Source: an uncultured Sphingobacteriales bacterium (GTDB taxonomy: Bacteria > Bacteroidota > Bacteroidia > Chitinophagales > Chitinophagaceae). From it: a stretch of DNA of 60,565 nucleotides. The notes beneath the pieces are model-generated. The model was not told the origin of the DNA and did not search any database. It worked only from the letters and a program-made list of their open reading frames with translations. Within the stretch, counting starts at the first letter, position 1, and each line of letters starts with the position of its first letter. Shown here one piece after another: positions 8,591 to 17,610 of the stretch. The stretch covers positions 1-60,565 of the forward strand of contig CAMLFX010000004.1 of the NCBI GenBank assembly GCA_946479435.1. The letters run 5' to 3'. Position numbers and translations under genes: made by a program.

Positions 8591-9123
8591 GTAAAGGCAC
8601 ATCATACTTTTTGAAAAATGCTTTCGGGCTGAGGCGCGAAATGAGTATGGGCTTTTACCTGTGCGATTTTCTGTTCAGGAAGATATTGAGGCAGAATGCA
8701 GATACGAAGTGGGCTGTTCACCACACCAGTACTGTACATGCACCTAAAAACATTGTAAGAGGAAAAAATGTATATCCCGGCGATTCGCCGGGGGTATACA
8801 TTAATGCAAATAATGGTGTGAGAATTGGCGATTATACTAATATAGGGCCTAACGTAGGTATCATATCATCGAACCACGATGTAATAGATAACGATACACA
8901 AGTTGTGGCGGCACCAATAGATATAGGAAGTTTTTGCTGGCTGGGTATGGGAGCAATAGTATTGCCCCAGGTAAAGCTGGGCGATTTTACTATTGTGGGC
9001 GCAGGGGCGGTGGTAACAAAAAATTTTTCAGATGGCTATTGCGTAATAGCCGGCAATCCTGCCAAAATCATCAAACAATTAAACAAAGAAGCATGTGATG
9101 CTTTTGCGTTGGGCAAGAACTAA
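8587..9123 (+). CDS. Hexapeptide-repeat acyltransferase
   Basis: A 178-residue left-handed beta-helix acyltransferase. Imperfect hexapeptide repeats run from about residue 50 to 150 (VRIGDYTNIGPNVGI, GAIVLPQVKLGDFTIVGAGAVV), with the catalytic-type His in SSNHDV and the typical ending AGNPAKIIKQL. Relatives acetylate sugars in O-antigen or capsule building. The start overlaps the YfhO stop (ATGA), and the C-terminal coding region overlaps the flippase start by 29 bases. The neighbour pair suggests O-acetylation of an exported glycan; the acceptor is unknown. Confidence 0.88.
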   Translation: MSKGTSYFLKNAFGLRREMSMGFYLCDFLFRKILRQNADTKWAVHHTSTVHAPKNIVRGKNVYPGDSPGVYINANNGVRIGDYTNIGPNVGIISSNHDVIDNDTQVVAAPIDIGSFCWLGMGAIVLPQVKLGDFTIVGAGAVVTKNFSDGYCVIAGNPAKIIKQLNKEACDAFALGKN

Positions 9124-10519
9124 TAGTTTTTCCGGCAATACCTTTTTCATATTCCTGATAAGGTTTTTCCCTACACTGGCCAATGTGCTGGTGATGATCT
9201 TGTTTTCGCGCCAGTTAGACGTTGCTACCTATGGTGTTTACCAGACGTTTTGGGTACGTGCCTACGTATTAAGCACTATTGGTTGCCTTGGCCTGCAAGG
9301 TTTTTTGCTTACCTACAATGCGCAAGTGGTAGCAGGGTTAGTACGACTGTTAAAAGTGTGGGGTATAGCATTACTGCTTATATGGACCATATTGGTGTCT
9401 GCTGCATTTGCATATATGGAAGCCGGCCCGTTAATGTTGCCATTGGCCATACCCTTTTTATTTATTTGGTTTTATATCCTGGGCATTATTACCGAGACCA
9501 TACTTTCTGTAAACCGCAGGTTTGGCTTAATGCTAATTGTGAATGTGGTTTATACCATAGTTTTTATTGCACTACACCTGGCTTATTTGAGAGGCAGCTT
9601 CCCATTGAGCCAATTGTTCATCAGTCTAATGCTGATAACAGCAGCAAGGCTCCTGTTATACCTGCCTATATCGGTAAAAACTGTGCGTAAACAAGTAGCA
9701 GAACCTTTAGGGAAAACTATACAAGAAGTTCGTTCACTATGGTTTCATTTGGGGCTATACGATATGTCGCAGATGCTGTTCAGGTGGATAGATAAATTTA
9801 TTATCACCTATTTCTTTGCTGCTGAATTGGCAGCTATATACTTTAACGGTTCACAGGATATACCTTTTCTGCCATTGTTATTGGGTGCCGCAGGAAGCGC
9901 TGCATTAATGCAATTGGCAAGTACTGAAAAGAGTAATGAAGACATATATATCATACAATTATTGCAGCACTCATCACGGATATTATCATCAATAGTGTTT
10001 CCCGTTTTTTTCTTTTGTATGTGTTTCCGAACTGAGCTATTTGGAGTGGTACTTTCAGAAAAATACTTGCCTGCAGTACCTGTATTTCTTGTCTCGGTAA
10101 TGGCCATACCACTGCGGGCATATAGTTTTACTACGATATTGCAGAACAAGCATAAAGGGAGCATTATAAACATAGGTGCCTTTCTGGACATCTTGCTTGC
10201 CTGTACATTAATGTATCCACTTTACTTATGGCTGGGTTTACCTGGAGTGGCACTAGGGTTTGTTATTAGCAGCTACCTGCAGGCGGCTTTTTATTTATAC
10301 TATTCCGGCAAGGTGGTTGGCGTATCGCCATTTGCACTTTTACCATTGGGCAACTGGGTACGAAAGCTTATTGTTTTTGCCATTGCTTTTATAGGCGTTC
10401 ATTATATTATGGCAATGGTTTATACTCCGCAAATTGTTTTAATTTGGGGTGTGGTATTGCTAGTAGCCGCCGTTGCTACAACCATCGCCATAGAATTTAA
10501 AGCAGCAAGAAATGGCTAA
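9095..10519 (+). CDS. Polysaccharide flippase (MOP/Wzx-like)
   Basis: A 474-residue protein made almost entirely of hydrophobic helices, about 12 to 14 spans, with the opening FFIFLIRFFPTLANVLVMILFSRQLD typical of the polysaccharide-biosynthesis branch of the MOP superfamily broken here by sequence variation. A mid-protein stretch LYDMSQMLFRWIDKFII resembles the usual second-half signature. It would move lipid-linked saccharide across the inner membrane. The start lies inside the acyltransferase gene (29-base overlap) and the end overlaps the potassium-channel gene by eight bases. No glycosyltransferase lies beside it, so the substrate is probably made elsewhere. Confidence 0.8.
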   Translation: MMLLRWARTNSFSGNTFFIFLIRFFPTLANVLVMILFSRQLDVATYGVYQTFWVRAYVLSTIGCLGLQGFLLTYNAQVVAGLVRLLKVWGIALLLIWTILVSAAFAYMEAGPLMLPLAIPFLFIWFYILGIITETILSVNRRFGLMLIVNVVYTIVFIALHLAYLRGSFPLSQLFISLMLITAARLLLYLPISVKTVRKQVAEPLGKTIQEVRSLWFHLGLYDMSQMLFRWIDKFIITYFFAAELAAIYFNGSQDIPFLPLLLGAAGSAALMQLASTEKSNEDIYIIQLLQHSSRILSSIVFPVFFFCMCFRTELFGVVLSEKYLPAVPVFLVSVMAIPLRAYSFTTILQNKHKGSIINIGAFLDILLACTLMYPLYLWLGLPGVALGFVISSYLQAAFYLYYSGKVVGVSPFALLPLGNWVRKLIVFAIAFIGVHYIMAMVYTPQIVLIWGVVLLVAAVATTIAIEFKAARNG

Positions 10520-11501
10520 TCATATACGTAGGCGCAGGTTGGCCGATATTGAGAATACAGGGTTTAGTACCAGTACCCAGAATACCGAGGGTGGCAGGCT
10601 TACTAATAAAGATGGTAGCATTAATGTACTAAAAACCGGCATACCGTTCTGGCAGCGCATTAGCATGTACCATTCTTTGTTGCGTATGCGCAGGTGGAAA
10701 TTTCTGCTTACTGTTTTTAGCTTCTATACAGCTACCAATGTATTCTTCGCAACACTATATCTTATAGTAGGGGTTGAAAATCTGCAAGGCATACATGGAG
10801 GTAATGATTTAATGAGCAATTTTCAACAGGCGTTTTTTTTCAGTTCGCAAACACTTACCACCGTTGGCTACGGCCATATTAGCCCGGTAGGCCTTGGGGC
10901 GAATATTGTTGCCTCGCTTGAGTCGTTTGTCGGCATACTATCCTTTGCTTTGGTAACAGGTTTACTGTATGGCCGTTTTACAAGGCCAAGAGCCTATCTT
11001 AAATTCAGCGATAACCTGCTGATAGCGCCGCATAAAAGTGGAACAGCCGCTATGGTAAGGGTTGCATCGTACAAAAACAATCATCTAACCGATATTGAAG
11101 CACAGGTAACCACATCAATGTTCATAAATGAGAATGGCCAGCAGGTACGCAAGTTCTTTACTTTACCACTTGAAATAAAAAAGATCAACTCGCTGGCCCT
11201 AAGCTGGACTATGGTGCACATGATAGATGAAGACAGTCCTTTATACCTGATGAATATTGAAGATATAAAAGAGGCGAAAGTGGAGATATTATTTAATTTA
11301 AAAGGTTTTGATGATCACTTCTCCAATATAGTTCAACAAGGTACCTCTTACCATTTTAGCGAGATTGTGTATGGGGCTAAGTTCCTCCCCGTATTCCACC
11401 GTTCTGAAGACAATACAACCACTTTACTGGAACTGGATAAAATAAATGCTTATGAGCCAGTACCTCTAATGGAAATAGAAAAATCGGTGGTGAATGCGTA
11501 A
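10512..11501 (+). CDS. Inward-rectifier potassium channel, KirBac type
   Basis: A 329-residue channel. An N-terminal slide-helix region contains NKDGSINVLK, followed by a first membrane helix near 60-85, a pore helix, the selectivity filter TVGYGH at 117-122 and a second helix near 130-155. The cytoplasmic immunoglobulin-like domain begins RPRAYLKFSDNLLIAPHKSG. All are hallmarks of prokaryotic Kir channels. It should conduct potassium across the inner membrane. It overlaps the flippase by eight bases, and its own TAA stop is the first three bases of a -7 element for the next gene, so it sits at the boundary of two transcription units. Confidence 0.92.
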   Translation: MANHIRRRRLADIENTGFSTSTQNTEGGRLTNKDGSINVLKTGIPFWQRISMYHSLLRMRRWKFLLTVFSFYTATNVFFATLYLIVGVENLQGIHGGNDLMSNFQQAFFFSSQTLTTVGYGHISPVGLGANIVASLESFVGILSFALVTGLLYGRFTRPRAYLKFSDNLLIAPHKSGTAAMVRVASYKNNHLTDIEAQVTTSMFINENGQQVRKFFTLPLEIKKINSLALSWTMVHMIDEDSPLYLMNIEDIKEAKVEILFNLKGFDDHFSNIVQQGTSYHFSEIVYGAKFLPVFHRSEDNTTTLLELDKINAYEPVPLMEIEKSVVNA

Positions 11502-11506
11502 TTTTG
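11499..11506 (+). promoter_or_regulatory. -7 promoter element inside the Kir stop codon
   Basis: TAATTTTG matches TAnnTTTG exactly, and its first three bases are the Kir channel stop codon. It lies four bases before the ATG at 11511, so transcription would begin at or very near that codon. No -33 TTG is visible at the expected spacing, so this is suggestive only. Confidence 0.4.
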
Positions 11507-11510
11507 CAAT

Positions 11511-12746
11511 ATGCTTGCAACATCTATGCTTTCACCTTTATCACAAAAATATTTAGACAGGGAAGAACGTTATAGCGCCCACAACTATCATCCGTTACCT
11601 GTTATGCTGACACGTGGGCAAGGCGTGCATGTGTGGGATGTAGATGACAAGCAATACTACGATTTCCTTTCAGGCTATTCGGCAGTAAACCAAGGGCATT
11701 GCCATCCTAAAATAATTCAGGCATTTATTGAGCAATCGCAAAAATTAACGCTTACCTCCAGGGCATTTCACAGCGATGTGTTTGGTGAATATGCCGAATA
11801 TATTACCAGGCTTTTTGGGTATGATAAGGTATTGCCCATGAACACCGGCGTGGAAGCAGTAGAAACGGCACTTAAGCTGGCGCGTAAGTGGGGATATGAA
11901 GTGAAAGGCGTGGAAGATAATAAGGCTAAAATTATTGTTTGCGCGCACAACTTCCATGGGCGTACTTTGAATGTAATATCTTTCAGTACCGACCCCACAG
12001 CCAGGCATAATTTTGGGCCATTCATGCCTGGTTATGAAATAATTGAATACAATGACCTACCGGCCTTAGAAGCTGCATTGCAGGATAAAAATGTAGTGGG
12101 TTTCCTGGTAGAGCCTATACAGGGTGAGGCTGGCGTGGTAGTACCCGATGAAGGATATTTATCGAAAGCGGCAAGACTGTGCCGTGAAGCGAATGTATTG
12201 TTTATAGCCGATGAAATACAAACCGGCCTTGCACGTACGGGTAAGATGCTGGCTTGCGATCATGAAAATGTACACCCCGATATTTTAATATTGGGTAAGG
12301 CATTATCCGGTGGTACTATGCCTGTATCGGCTGTGCTGGCTGATGATGAAATAATGCTGACCATAAAGCCGGGGGAACATGGTTCTACTTACGGAGGCAA
12401 TCCGCTGGCCTGTAAAGTGGCTATTGTTTCGCTACAGGTATTGATAGATGAAAAAATGGCCGAGAACGCAGCAGTGCAGGGAGCTTACTTAAGAGAACAG
12501 TTGCAGGCGCTTGATCATGCTAATATATCGCTTGTAAGAGGCAAGGGCTTACTCAACGCTATTGTAATAGACCATGCTGAGAAGGATGCAGCATGGGACC
12601 TTTGTATGAATCTGAAAAAAAACGGTTTGCTGGCCAAGCCAACACATGGCGATAAAATACGTTTTGCGCCACCTCTCATTATCAATCGTCAGCAGATGGA
12701 TGATTGTGTGCAGATCATAAAACACAGTCTAGATCAAATTTCTTAA
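11511..12746 (+). CDS. rocD: Ornithine-oxoacid aminotransferase
   Basis: A 411-residue class-III PLP aminotransferase. The N-terminal AHNYHPLPV...[17 protein letters not shown] is characteristic of ornithine delta-aminotransferase, and the PLP lysine is K263 in ILGKALSGG. It converts ornithine and 2-oxoglutarate to glutamate semialdehyde and glutamate in arginine/proline metabolism. A second ATG at 11526 gives [10 protein letters not shown] and would allow a short leader after the -7 element; either start is possible. The stop shares one base with the next start (TAATG), so coupling with the VIT-type transporter is likely. Confidence 0.92.
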   Translation: MLATSMLSPLSQKYLDREERYSAHNYHPLPVMLTRGQGVHVWDVDDKQYYDFLSGYSAVNQGHCHPKIIQAFIEQSQKLTLTSRAFHSDVFGEYAEYITRLFGYDKVLPMNTGVEAVETALKLARKWGYEVKGVEDNKAKIIVCAHNFHGRTLNVISFSTDPTARHNFGPFMPGYEIIEYNDLPALEAALQDKNVVGFLVEPIQGEAGVVVPDEGYLSKAARLCREANVLFIADEIQTGLARTGKMLACDHENVHPDILILGKALSGGTMPVSAVLADDEIMLTIKPGEHGSTYGGNPLACKVAIVSLQVLIDEKMAENAAVQGAYLREQLQALDHANISLVRGKGLLNAIVIDHAEKDAAWDLCMNLKKNGLLAKPTHGDKIRFAPPLIINRQQMDDCVQIIKHSLDQIS

Positions 12747-13369
12747 TGACTGAACAGCTTAGCACACACAAGCGAATGCATTTATTGGCAGATATGACCA
12801 CCGGATTATCTGACGGTATTATTGTATTGCTTGCGCTTACTTCCGGCTTAGGCAGGGTAGTGGAAGATATTAACTCATTATATACTGCTGCAATAATAGC
12901 TATTTGCCTGGGTGCTATTGCCATTGCCGTGAGCCGCTATTTTACAGAAAAAGAAGGCATTGACGAAGGAGCGCATGAGCAACATGAAATGGAGAGCCTG
13001 CAACACCTGGGCCTTAGTGAAAGCACAAGGCTGGAGATAGCGGCAGAAATGCAGAAAGAGGAAAAAAGTGAGTTTGAAAAAATTGTAGATGCGTCGGCAG
13101 ATATAGCAGGGGCGAAAAAAAGCGCTGTTAATATTGCTATATTTTATGCTATTGGCGGGCTTTTCCCTTTACTGCCTTTTGTGTTGATAGGTGACCGGCA
13201 AAACGCTTTTATTTCGTCTGTTGTTATCTCAGTTCTTTGCCTGGTTTTAGTTGGTTATATAAAAGCGTTAGAACGTAGCAGGAATATTGTTGAAGAGATA
13301 CTTCGCCAATCTATAACAGGTGTACTTGCCGGCGCGGCGGGCTATTTTCTAGGTGGTATCTTTCTTTAG
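12746..13369 (+). CDS. VIT1/CCC1-type membrane transporter
   Basis: About 207 residues starting at [10 protein letters not shown]; the frame is open further upstream but only inside rocD. The opening DMTTGLSDGIIVLLALTSGL matches the first conserved helix of the VIT1/CCC1 family, whose better-known members move iron or manganese. Helices follow near 35-55, 125-145, 150-170 and 185-205, with an acidic and Glu-rich cytoplasmic stretch between the second and third, as expected for a metal-binding insert. The substrate is not proven. The stop codon interlocks with that of convergent truA (shared TTAG). Confidence 0.78.
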   Translation: MTEQLSTHKRMHLLADMTTGLSDGIIVLLALTSGLGRVVEDINSLYTAAIIAICLGAIAIAVSRYFTEKEGIDEGAHEQHEMESLQHLGLSESTRLEIAAEMQKEEKSEFEKIVDASADIAGAKKSAVNIAIFYAIGGLFPLLPFVLIGDRQNAFISSVVISVLCLVLVGYIKALERSRNIVEEILRQSITGVLAGAAGYFLGGIFL

Positions 13370-14130
13370 CGTTTATCCTTTATTTCTGTAAGGCTGCCTT
13401 CAGGGTATTGGATATTTTCAAGATAGAGTCCATGCCCGGCTACATTGAAATAGGCCTTAGTGCAATCTCTCCCTTCAATCACAGTTCTAAATTCATCTGC
13501 ACTCATTCTTCCATTGGCTACCTGAAGTTGTGTGCCTACCAGTCCCCTTACCATACCCCGTAAAAAACGATTTGCTTCCACTACATAATGCAATTCTTCT
13601 CCTTTTTGTTCCCAGTAGGATTGATGGATTTTGCACAGAAACGTAAAGGTTTGTGTGTTGCGTTTGGAGAACGTTTCAAAATTTTCATACTCCATCAGCA
13701 TTTTTGCAGTTTCGTTTAATATACTTTTATCAATGCGGAAAGGGTAGTACAGTGCTTTGTTGAGCAGAAATGGGTCTTTGCTGCTATATATACGATAGCG
13801 GTAGCGGCGGGTTAAAGCATCGAAACGTGCATTTAATTCGGGGTTGCCGGCGATGTATAATTTGTGTAGGGCAATGTACCGGGGTAGTATTGCATTCATC
13901 TTATAAATAAATGCATCGTGCAGCGGCGCCGCTGTATCGAAATGATAATAATTGCCCAAAGCGTGTACACCTTCATCGGTACGGCTGGCGCCAAATGTTT
14001 CTATAGGTTGGCGCAGCAGCGTAGAAAGGGCGTTATTTATAGCTAATTGTACAGTGGGTATTTCGCCCTGCAGTTGCGAACCATGAAACGCAGTGCCATC
14101 GTACATTACCTCTAAGAAATACCTTGCCAT
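13366..14130 (-). CDS. truA: tRNA pseudouridine synthase A
   Basis: About 254 residues from MARYFLEVMYDG. The catalytic aspartate lies in GASRTDEGVHALG (D52 from this start), and the N-terminal YDGTAFHG and central RYRYRI motifs fit the family. TruA makes pseudouridine at tRNA positions 38-40. A start six codons earlier (14148) is rejected because it would fall inside the -7 element at 14146-14153. The gene follows a DUF2157-like gene with its own likely promoter at the junction, and its stop interlocks with the convergent transporter gene. Confidence 0.92.
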   Translation of the reverse strand: MARYFLEVMYDGTAFHGSQLQGEIPTVQLAINNALSTLLRQPIETFGASRTDEGVHALGNYYHFDTAAPLHDAFIYKMNAILPRYIALHKLYIAGNPELNARFDALTRRYRYRIYSSKDPFLLNKALYYPFRIDKSILNETAKMLMEYENFETFSKRNTQTFTFLCKIHQSYWEQKGEELHYVVEANRFLRGMVRGLVGTQLQVANGRMSADEFRTVIEGRDCTKAYFNVAGHGLYLENIQYPEGSLTEIKDKR

Positions 14131-14145
14131 ATCAATATCAGGTTG

Positions 14146-14153
14146 CAAAAGTA
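14146..14153 (-). promoter_or_regulatory. -7 promoter element for truA
   Basis: On the - strand TACTTTTG begins two bases after the stop of the upstream membrane-protein gene and lies 15 bases before the ATG at 14130. It supports that start and suggests truA can be expressed apart from the upstream genes. Confidence 0.5.
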
Positions 14154-14154
14154 C

Positions 14155-15180
14155 TTAAAGCAATGCACTATTATCCGGCCTTTTGCGGCGCTCAATGAAA
14201 CGGCCAATAAGCCAGAACGATATAGCCAGTACGCCAAAGAAAATGCCTTTATTCAAACCCTCCCAGAAGAATTCGAAATACATTGTGTATAAATTCAGTA
14301 AAAGAAAGAATAAACCAAAATCGCGCGTGGTATCGTCATTGCGTTTAATGCCAATATAAAAACTAATGAAGCAGATAATACCAAATAAAACAGGGTAAAT
14401 GATAACCTGCGTTTGTTTTATTAGCGACCACTCATTCATACTATAATTACCCATGATGGATATACCCCATAGTGCAGTAAACAGGATGATTAACCCCGCA
14501 AGGTAGGTTGTACGATTAGTAAAACTTAAGTTCTTGATGAAACGTTGCAAGTAAGAGAATAATAAAACCACTATTCCAAACAATGCAAAACGTACAGGAT
14601 AGTTCATGTGCAGGAATAGGCTATTGTGCGAATGTGCTTCCGTAAAGGAGCCATACCAGCCCATTATAGCTAGTATAAAGCCTATCCATAATGCACGCGA
14701 CCGCATGAGTAATGTTAGCCCTGCGAATAATGCAGCTACAATAAACAGAAAACCACTATGCCTGGCGCCAAAACCAATGTCTTTGCAGGCGTACACTAAC
14801 GATATAAGTAAGAGTAACGCGCCCAGTACCATATATACCTCGTAAGCAATACTCGCTTTATTGGCTATTTTCTTTTTGCAATACCCAAACCAAGCTATAC
14901 CCATAACAAGGAAGGCAACGGATATGAAAACATTACTAAGCGAGAAGTAAACTTTGAGCTTTTCCAGCAATTTATCGTCAATGAAAATAGCACCGAATGC
15001 AAGCACAATGCACGATATAGCAATGATGAAAAAATACTGGGCTAATTGTTGTGAGGCCGAAGTTTTAAGTTCTATGCTGTCTTTTAGCTCAACTGCTTTT
15101 TCAGGTGTTATGCCGCCATTCTGCTGCCAGTCTTCTATCGCGTTTAAAATCGTGTCTCTTTCTGCCTTGCTTACTTTCAT
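14155..15180 (-). CDS. DUF2157-like multi-span membrane protein
   Basis: A 341-residue protein. Residues 1-45 are a soluble helical head (MKVSKAERDTILNAIEDWQQ, then NGGITPEKAVELKDSI) resembling the DUF2157 opening, followed by about nine or ten hydrophobic helices to residue 330 and a basic tail RFIERRKRP. No catalytic motif is visible and the function is unknown. It lies 36 bases downstream of the TonB receptor gene on the same strand without a convincing terminator, so it may be co-transcribed with it. Confidence 0.6.
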   Translation of the reverse strand: MKVSKAERDTILNAIEDWQQNGGITPEKAVELKDSIELKTSASQQLAQYFFIIAISCIVLAFGAIFIDDKLLEKLKVYFSLSNVFISVAFLVMGIAWFGYCKKKIANKASIAYEVYMVLGALLLLISLVYACKDIGFGARHSGFLFIVAALFAGLTLLMRSRALWIGFILAIMGWYGSFTEAHSHNSLFLHMNYPVRFALFGIVVLLFSYLQRFIKNLSFTNRTTYLAGLIILFTALWGISIMGNYSMNEWSLIKQTQVIIYPVLFGIICFISFYIGIKRNDDTTRDFGLFFLLLNLYTMYFEFFWEGLNKGIFFGVLAISFWLIGRFIERRKRPDNSALL

Positions 15181-15216
15181 CTTAAGGGTTTTCCAGCCCT
15201 CTAATTTAATGAATTA

Positions 15217-17583
15217 TCAGAACTTGAAGTTATAGGTGATACTTGGCAGTATCGGGAAGATAGATACCTGTTTCACTTTTGCCGACACACCTTCACCAAG
15301 ACTGCCTTGCGTATCTACATACAGGAAGTATGGATTTTGCCTGCTGTACACATTGTAGATAGAAAATGCCCAGCTACTTTGCCATTTACGGGGTTTCTTA
15401 TGCTGTGGTGTATAGATAGCGGACAGATCGAGCCTGTGATAAGGGAAAATTCTATATGCGTTCAGGTCGCTATATTCAGGTACAATAGTCTGGTCGATGA
15501 AATAATAATTGGTAGGTAATGTAATTGCATTGCCTGAGCCGAAAACAAATACAGCAGAGTAAGTCCATTTTTTACTTGCTTCGTAAGTACCTACCACCGA
15601 TAGGTCATGCCTGCGATCGTATTTTGCGGGATAACTTTTGCCATTGTTCAAATCGGGGAAAGTCCGGTAAGTCCATGCAAGAGTATAACCTATCCAACCT
15701 GTGAATTTACCTTTGGTTTTATTAATAAAGAACTCAGCACCGTAAGCTTCTCCTTTACCAAATACGAAATCCAGCTCAGGGTCGCGATTAGTGGATGGTA
15801 TATAACCTTCGCGGTATTCTATCTGGTTCTTCAGGTCTTTATAGTAAACTTCGACAGATGTTTCTATTTTATTATCGAGGAAGTTGCGGAAATAACCTAC
15901 AGAATATTGCCATGCCTGTTGCGGCTGCACATAAAAAGTACTGGGCACCCAAAGGTCTGTTGGCAGCGTGCTACCGTTATTCGATATAAGATGTATATAC
16001 TGATACGCTTTTGATACGCTGGCTTTTATTGAAGATTTACTGTTCAATGCAAAACGCATATTTAGCCTGGGTTCCCAACCTCCATAAGTTTTTACCAGCT
16101 CACTTGAGCCAAACTCTGTACTATCAGTCTTTTTACCATCGATACCATACCGGAACTGAGTATAAGGCCCCGTTTGTCCAAACCATGAGTAGCGCACGCC
16201 CGCATTTATTTTAAGCCATTTGAACGGATCGAACTCATCTGTTATATAAGCCCCTGCTTCATGTGCATATTTTATCAACGCATTGTCGGGTTTTAATTCT
16301 GTAGCGCCGCTGCGGCCGGATATTTGGTTGGGTATGAACTTATGGTGCGTATATGCCGCTCCCATTTTGAAGTGATGATTGAACGTAGTAAAATAATCCA
16401 GATCAACCTTACCATTATAATCGCGAATACCGGAGGATAGTTTGATATCGAAATCATTTTGGCCTGCGGAGAATGCAAACTGATAATCGTTATAAACGGC
16501 GGTAGTATTCAGGAAGAGCTTATTGCTGAATAAGTGATTCCAACGCAGGGTAGCGGTACTATTGCCCCAGGGAATATCTGCATCGAAATTACCGCTACTG
16601 CTGGCAAACTTAAATTTATCCCTACCAAAATATCCGCTTGCGTAAACGCGATCCTTGTCTGTTATTTTATAATTAGCTTTCAGGTTGGCATCGTAAAAAT
16701 AATAACCGGAACCTTTCAAGCTGCCGGTAGCAAATGGCTTTATCAATAAATCGACATAGGTACGGCGGCCGGATAACATGAAAGAACCCTTTTCTTTTTT
16801 GATAGGCCCTTCAACCGTTAAGCGCGATGCAATTAAACCAATACCACCTTCAGCATGGTATTCTTTCATATTGCCTTCTTTCATCGATACATCGACCACT
16901 GAAGACAAACGGCCGCCATAGTTGGCGGGCATACCACCTTTTATCAGCGTTACATTTTTCAGCGCATCGGTATTGAACACTGAAAAGAACCCAAACAGGT
17001 GACCAGAATTGTACACTACTGCATCATCCAGTAATATCAAATTTTGATCAGGGCCGCCACCACGTACATAAAAACCCGAATTACCTTCACCTGCCGATTG
17101 TACGCCCGGCATCAGTTGCAAAGCTTTCAAAATGTCTGTTTCCCCAAATATTACCGGCAGGGTTTTTACTTTTTCGGCAGATAGGGTCATAGTACCCATA
17201 TCAGTACCTTTTATATTTTCATCGCTGCGGCGAGATGTGACCTCCACTTCTTTCAGTTCTGTTCCACTCTCCATTTCTGCATTGTAGGTTTTGCTTGCTA
17301 CCATGGAGATGGTTTCTGTTTTTGTAGCGTACCCTATGTAAGAGAAAATGAATGTATAAGAGCCTGCCGGTACCGATACGGAGTAAAAACCATAATTATT
17401 AGTTTGCGCACCAATGCCCAATTCTTTTACATACACCGTAGCTGACACCAATGCTTCGCCGCTGGATGCCGCACGCATATAGCCGCTAAGTGTTACCTTC
17501 TTTTGTGCAAAAGCAGGAGTGCTGCATACCATAAGGAAAGCGAACGACAATATAGTAAGAAGACAGACTTTTAGAAATCGCAT
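15217..17583 (-). CDS. TonB-dependent outer-membrane receptor
   Basis: A 788-residue receptor. The signal peptide covers residues 1-26 (ending AFAQ), a carboxypeptidase-regulatory-like beta-sandwich covers about 30-115 (GYMRAASSGEALVSATVYV), and the plug domain about 130-235 contains LMPGVQSAGEGNSGFYVRGG and NLILLDDAVVYN. The rest is beta-barrel, ending in the aromatic SITYNFKF. The substrate cannot be read from the sequence and there is no SusD partner, which argues against a polysaccharide SusC role. Upstream on the same strand, 27 bases away, is a DUF3347 lipoprotein with Cys/Met-rich motifs, which hints at a metal or metal-complex substrate; that is inference. Confidence 0.9.
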   Translation of the reverse strand: MRFLKVCLLTILSFAFLMVCSTPAFAQKKVTLSGYMRAASSGEALVSATVYVKELGIGAQTNNYGFYSVSVPAGSYTFIFSYIGYATKTETISMVASKTYNAEMESGTELKEVEVTSRRSDENIKGTDMGTMTLSAEKVKTLPVIFGETDILKALQLMPGVQSAGEGNSGFYVRGGGPDQNLILLDDAVVYNSGHLFGFFSVFNTDALKNVTLIKGGMPANYGGRLSSVVDVSMKEGNMKEYHAEGGIGLIASRLTVEGPIKKEKGSFMLSGRRTYVDLLIKPFATGSLKGSGYYFYDANLKANYKITDKDRVYASGYFGRDKFKFASSSGNFDADIPWGNSTATLRWNHLFSNKLFLNTTAVYNDYQFAFSAGQNDFDIKLSSGIRDYNGKVDLDYFTTFNHHFKMGAAYTHHKFIPNQISGRSGATELKPDNALIKYAHEAGAYITDEFDPFKWLKINAGVRYSWFGQTGPYTQFRYGIDGKKTDSTEFGSSELVKTYGGWEPRLNMRFALNSKSSIKASVSKAYQYIHLISNNGSTLPTDLWVPSTFYVQPQQAWQYSVGYFRNFLDNKIETSVEVYYKDLKNQIEYREGYIPSTNRDPELDFVFGKGEAYGAEFFINKTKGKFTGWIGYTLAWTYRTFPDLNNGKSYPAKYDRRHDLSVVGTYEASKKWTYSAVFVFGSGNAITLPTNYYFIDQTIVPEYSDLNAYRIFPYHRLDLSAIYTPQHKKPRKWQSSWAFSIYNVYSRQNPYFLYVDTQGSLGEGVSAKVKQVSIFPILPSITYNFKF

Positions 17584-17610
17584 CGGGTATAGTTGAACTC
17601 AGGTGAATTA

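Noticed and set aside
12704..12745. Longer start of the VIT-type gene within rocD
   Set aside because: The ATG at 12746, overlapping the rocD stop as TAATG, gives a family-like N-terminus; the added residues look like shadow sequence.
14131..14148. Upstream ATG for truA
   Set aside because: It falls inside the TACTTTTG promoter box, and the conserved family opening begins at MARYF (14130).
15181..15216. Possible hairpin between the TonB receptor and the DUF2157-like gene
   Set aside because: Only about four pairs (AGGG/CCCT) form, with no T run on the - strand.
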